The translations under genes were made by a program, and so were the position numbers. Under the pieces are notes generated by a model. That model was not told where the DNA came from. It saw only the letters and a program-made list of their open reading frames with translations, and ran no database searches. A stretch of DNA of 64,000 nucleotides from positions 62,001-126,000 of the forward strand of contig QVRM01002399.1 in assembly GCA_003439945.1 (NCBI GenBank), written 5' to 3'. Every line of letters begins with the position of its first letter. Positions within the stretch are counted from its first letter, which is position 1. This document shows positions 60,753 through 64,000 of this stretch, piece after piece. Source of the stretch: Dermanyssus gallinae (lineage: Eukaryota; Arthropoda; Arachnida; Mesostigmata; Dermanyssidae).

Positions 60753-60775
60753 GTATATATATACATACACATATC
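60630..60775. repeat. long (TA)n array with TACACA interruptions
   Basis: This is the longest AT dinucleotide array in the window, with a central pure block of over 70 bases flanked by mirrored CACACAT interruptions. Tyr/Ile frames on both strands are artefacts of it. Confidence 0.9.
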
Positions 60776-60929
60776 TACGGACTTTTCTGGCTATACCTGG
60801 ATGCACAAGTACGCAAGCTGTTCACATGTCTGTCCAAATGGCCACCGGTGATAAATGTAAAACGCAGGCAAAAGAGCTCAAAGGGAAGCGACGAAGCGCT
60901 CGGAGAGACAGATCTTTGGAGTCGCGGCG

Positions 60930-61660
60930 TTAAGCATCGAATGCTCGCTCAATGATTTCTGAACAAGCGGCCCGTTTGGGGACCAAGCAGACGACGACGA
61001 CAACGACGACGAGGTGTCGTGTCACACCCGCCTGCGGCAGCTACGGCTGCAGACGTCGTTCAAAGGAGAACAGCGGCTGTGAATGACCAGCGACCAACGA
61101 GTCAACAACAACGATAACAACAACAACAACAACGGTGGCAACGACATCAGTAGCAGCAGACGCGGCACCACGACGAGTGAAGTCCGATCAAAGCTCAAGA
61201 TGCAGGAACAAAAAGAACTCTATTCAACAATCGTAGCAACAGCACAAAAAAATACAGAAAAAGATCAACGCCATTGTCAAATAGCCGCTAGTAGCATTGG
61301 CGGACCGCCATGCGACGAGCAGGCGAAGTCAGCCGATGGCCGCATCTGCTGCTGCTGCTGTTGCTGCTGAAGGCACCGAAGGCGACAACATCCGAGACGC
61401 CTTGATGGCCGGCCGGCCCGCCGGCCGCGTCCACCACGATGACAACAATGACTACAGCAACATCGCCTTGATGATCTTTCCTCAATGTCCGAATGTTCCA
61501 CCGCGAGCTAACTACAAGCTGAGAACAAACCATAGTATGATTAATGGACAGAACGTATACGTCTCATATCTGTATATATATATATATATATCACTGGACA
61601 AACGTCTATTGCTTGGTTTCTTGATCTTGTTGCGTTTCAGCGACGAGCACTATGACAAAT
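60930..61660. repeat. low-complexity island 10
   Basis: GAC/CGA triplets lie at 60988-61012, ACA triplets at 61106-61135, and GCT triplets at 61347-61370, all in CpG-containing sequence. (TA)n lies at about 61573-61590. A 121-codon plus-strand frame (61297-61662) is biased at its start and reads through the (TA)n array; it is not supported as a gene. Confidence 0.45.
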
Positions 61661-62345
61661 AACGAAGCCCAAATCCAAATAGAGACCCAGTGACTACAAT
61701 GACGGCAGAGCCAAACTGTCAAAAGCGCCAGATGTTACCGTATCTTAAAAAATCGTCAGGAACAAATTACTTTAGGAGACTTCATAAATTAAATGTATTA
61801 CGTGATGTTCTTCTTGCTTTTCGTATATATATACAGCTTTTTGAGGCTGTTTAAATAGTAGAGTCACTTTTATGCCTTGCGTCTTGTATATATATATATA
61901 TATGCATTTACAAGCTACTGTAAATATTCATTTTTATATTCTAGTTACATATATACAACAAATATGAACTATTGCTTAAACTCATAATTATATTACTATA
62001 ATATTATTTTCTCTATTGTGTTGAAAAAATAGATCGTTCTGAGCAAGTTTGAAAATGGGGGTTCCTCGTGTGTGGCGAATTCTAACGTGTTTAGAAGAGG
62101 CCTGTAGAAACTTAAAATAGACTGAGGCCATGGGAGTCCATAACACACTCGCATCTGTACAACAAAAATCGACGTATAAAACACCCCACGCAATGCGTAC
62201 TAAAAGGCATTTTGGCAGAATTTCAGAAAGCATAGCAATTTTACTCTGGTAGGAAGTTGTTAACCAGGTAGAGCTGAAATTTTACTTTAAAAAATAATTT
62301 CTCGTACACGTTTAGGCCTGCTTGTTCTACAGTTAATACTGGGGT

Positions 62346-62376
<31 letters not shown>

Positions 62377-62384
62377 TGTCTTGG

Positions 62385-62446
<62 letters not shown>

Positions 62447-62540
62447 TTTTCCGAAAACAACGCATAGATAGGCTGGTAAAAACAATATTATCCACCAATC
62501 GACTAGCTGTTTTTAGCTTGGTATAAACACTTTCAGATCC
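61661..62540. repeat. AT-rich stretch with (TA)n arrays
   Basis: (TA)n arrays lie at about 61889-61902, 62350-62376 and 62389-62432; the last passes into (GA)n to 62446. No gene is recognised. Confidence 0.5.
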
Positions 62541-63130
62541 GGTGAACACCGATGATGACAATAAGCAACAAAACGACAATTTGTTCGACAACGCCACGGC
62601 CGCCACGGTAGCCTATGCGTTCGACGTAGATTTGTTGATTTTTGATCGTCAATGGACAGGCGCTTGGCGTGCGTCTTCTTGCACGACACCACGGGTCGAT
62701 GTTTGCTTAGCGCTCGTCCCAACGAGATGACATGCCCGTTTAAAAACTGTGTGTGACACTGCGAGCATCGGAATATTGAAATATCGGAAAAGCGAGCCAT
62801 AACTGCTAGTTGTATGGTAAAGGCAGCAACGACAACATCAGCCTAAGTGTCCCCGGAGATATGTCAAAAACATATATATATATATATATATATACACGAG
62901 CGTATGTGTGTGTGCGTATATATCATTGATATCGAGGGCTTTTGTGGCCACTCGAGCGAACTCACAAAGCGGCCTGACACACTTCACAGCGGCCAGCACG
63001 GCGAAGCGTCGAAGTTGTCGCCCGTCGAATGGGCCCCGATCGAGTCGAGTCGTCATTCCTGCATCGTAGCGTACAAACCACTTCACCATTCTGCTGAATT
63101 GCAATCGAAAAACGGAACCTTCCGTATCAT
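62541..63130. other. unassigned sequence, left part of island 11
   Basis: CpG-containing sequence with (TA)n at 62872-62894. A 158-codon minus-strand frame (63314-62838) runs across the array and has no recognised motif. Confidence 0.35.
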
Positions 63131-63469
63131 ATGAAGATGTCGTTTCCCCCCTCGCCTCCCCCGCCCTCCCATACCGTACCCTGCCACCCGCTGCCACCAA
63201 CACCACTATTGTTGGCTGCCAGTACCGTTGCTGCATACGAAATACCAACAAAGAGAAAGAAAAAATATGCCAAATATAAAAACAATTATAAAAAACGACG
63301 ACGCGTGACATCAACGCCGGCTGTCTGTATTGCCTGTCTGAATGCTGCTACACTCGATCGCGTCCACCGGCCACGGCCGGTCGACTGCAGCAGCATCGAG
63401 GATCGAGTAATCACTCACATAACGCCAGAGAGAGAGAGAGAGAGGAGCGCAGATACAGACCGGGAGAAG
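63131..63469 (+). other. candidate 5' exon ending in a strong splice donor
   Basis: An open frame from the ATG at 63131 continues to GAGAAG followed by GTAAGC, a close match to the metazoan 5' splice-site consensus (intron GT at 63470-63471). Beyond the donor the frame stops within about 20 bases, as expected of an intron. The peptide is Pro-rich, then basic (a Lys/Tyr-rich stretch near residue 45), then Arg/Glu-rich from a (GA)n run. No family is recognised, and the frame may be chance in a low-complexity region. Confidence 0.25.
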
Positions 63470-63490
63470 GTAAGCTTCTCCCCTACATAG

Positions 63491-64000
63491 ATATAGTAGG
63501 ATTCAAAAAGCGACAAGTGTGTACGGCGGACTGCCATAACGTCCGTCATTCACTCTGCCGCTTATTCTTCCCCACACCCCCGTCGCCCCCCCCCCACAGA
63601 TTTTTCGCTCAATTTGAAAACAAATAGGTCTCTTAAACTTTTCCATTTGACGAATTCGCATCACGCTAAACGACTTTTGACATTGAGCAGTTGCAGAGCA
63701 GGCTGCAGTGATAGTACGAACTTATTTAGCTTGCGAATACTAACTAATCAATAATAAAAACAAAACAAAAATTTGAAAGTTAAGTAAGCTACGTGTAGTA
63801 AAAGCTACTAACAGGAAAAGTAAGCTACGCGTAGTTTGTGCATGCCGCCTAAAATACTCCGCTCTTCACACAATGTTTAGTAATTTCTCAATTAATAAAT
63901 GCGGTAATATTAAAAATACTGCAGACTGATTCTTAGACACACTTATCACTTATAACATGTATTCTTCGAGCGAATTTCGTATTCTCGCATCTGCAGTCGC
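63491..64000. other. unassigned sequence at the right edge
   Basis: A C-run lies near 63588-63596. A 19-base direct repeat (17 of 19 match) occurs at 63782-63800 and 63818-63836, each containing an AAGCTACGYGTAGT-like palindromic core. No gene is recognised. Confidence 0.4.

Noticed and set aside
60516..60955. Tyr/Ile-rich frames on both strands
   Set aside because: They are the translation of the (TA)n array with short unrelated flanks.
1..64000. CRISPR array, bacterial operon or prophage
   Set aside because: The direct repeats here are microsatellites or transposons without regular spacers. No bacterial gene or signal is present.
1..64000. LTR retrotransposon or endogenous virus
   Set aside because: I saw no paired long terminal repeats, no protease or integrase motif, and all RT pieces match the non-LTR type.

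Overview
The window looks like non-genic (intergenic or long-intron) DNA from an invertebrate, most likely an arthropod. Nothing is bacterial: there are no ribosome-binding sites or operons, reading frames are short and stop-ridden, and simple repeats are abundant. I found no host gene that I can name with confidence. What I can name are transposable-element remains: two mariner transposase relics, a tRNA-derived SINE family in six copies, and at least eleven pieces of non-LTR (LINE) retrotransposons. The mix (mariner, R1/Jockey-like LINEs, a LINE with a restriction-like endonuclease, very many (TA)n and CAA/CAG arrays) would suit a chelicerate such as a mite or tick, but that is a guess from general knowledge.

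Layout. Unique sequence of unclear role alternates with CpG-containing, trinucleotide-rich low-complexity islands (about 1.6-2.9, 4.1-4.7, 5.6-6.8, 10.1-14.1, 18.9-19.5, 22.1-22.8, 34.2-37.8, 49.3-51.3, 53.8-55.0, 60.9-61.6 and 62.5-63.5 kb). Mariner copy 1 lies at 7.35-7.96 kb. SINE copies lie at 12.9, 15.7, 16.8, 23.5, 39.0 and 44.6 kb; the 39.0 kb copy sits inside mariner copy 2 (38.65-39.52 kb). LINE relics are sparse up to 31 kb (an endonuclease piece at 25.1 kb and a YADD piece at 31.1 kb) and dense from 33 to 60.6 kb.

The best-preserved coding DNA belongs to one LINE family. Three copies of its C-terminal zinc-knuckle plus PD-(D/E)XK endonuclease region lie at 33.24-33.90 (+), 52.41-53.14 (-) and 56.84-57.31 kb (-). 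A 1.4-kb reverse transcriptase with all three catalytic aspartates lies at 57.39-58.80 kb (+). Other RT relics (41.6, 43.1-43.7, 45.2, 47.3-48.0, 51.8-52.3 and 56.1 kb) and an ORF1-to-ORF2 junction (58.8-60.6 kb) come from R1/Jockey-like or other LINEs and are dead.

Points worth attention: the SINE family with a conserved, partly compensated 3' hairpin; repeated contact between transposon ends and (TA)n arrays; four isolated near-perfect foldbacks; and one candidate first exon ending in a strong splice donor near the right edge. No previously undescribed gene system is demonstrable from the sequence alone.
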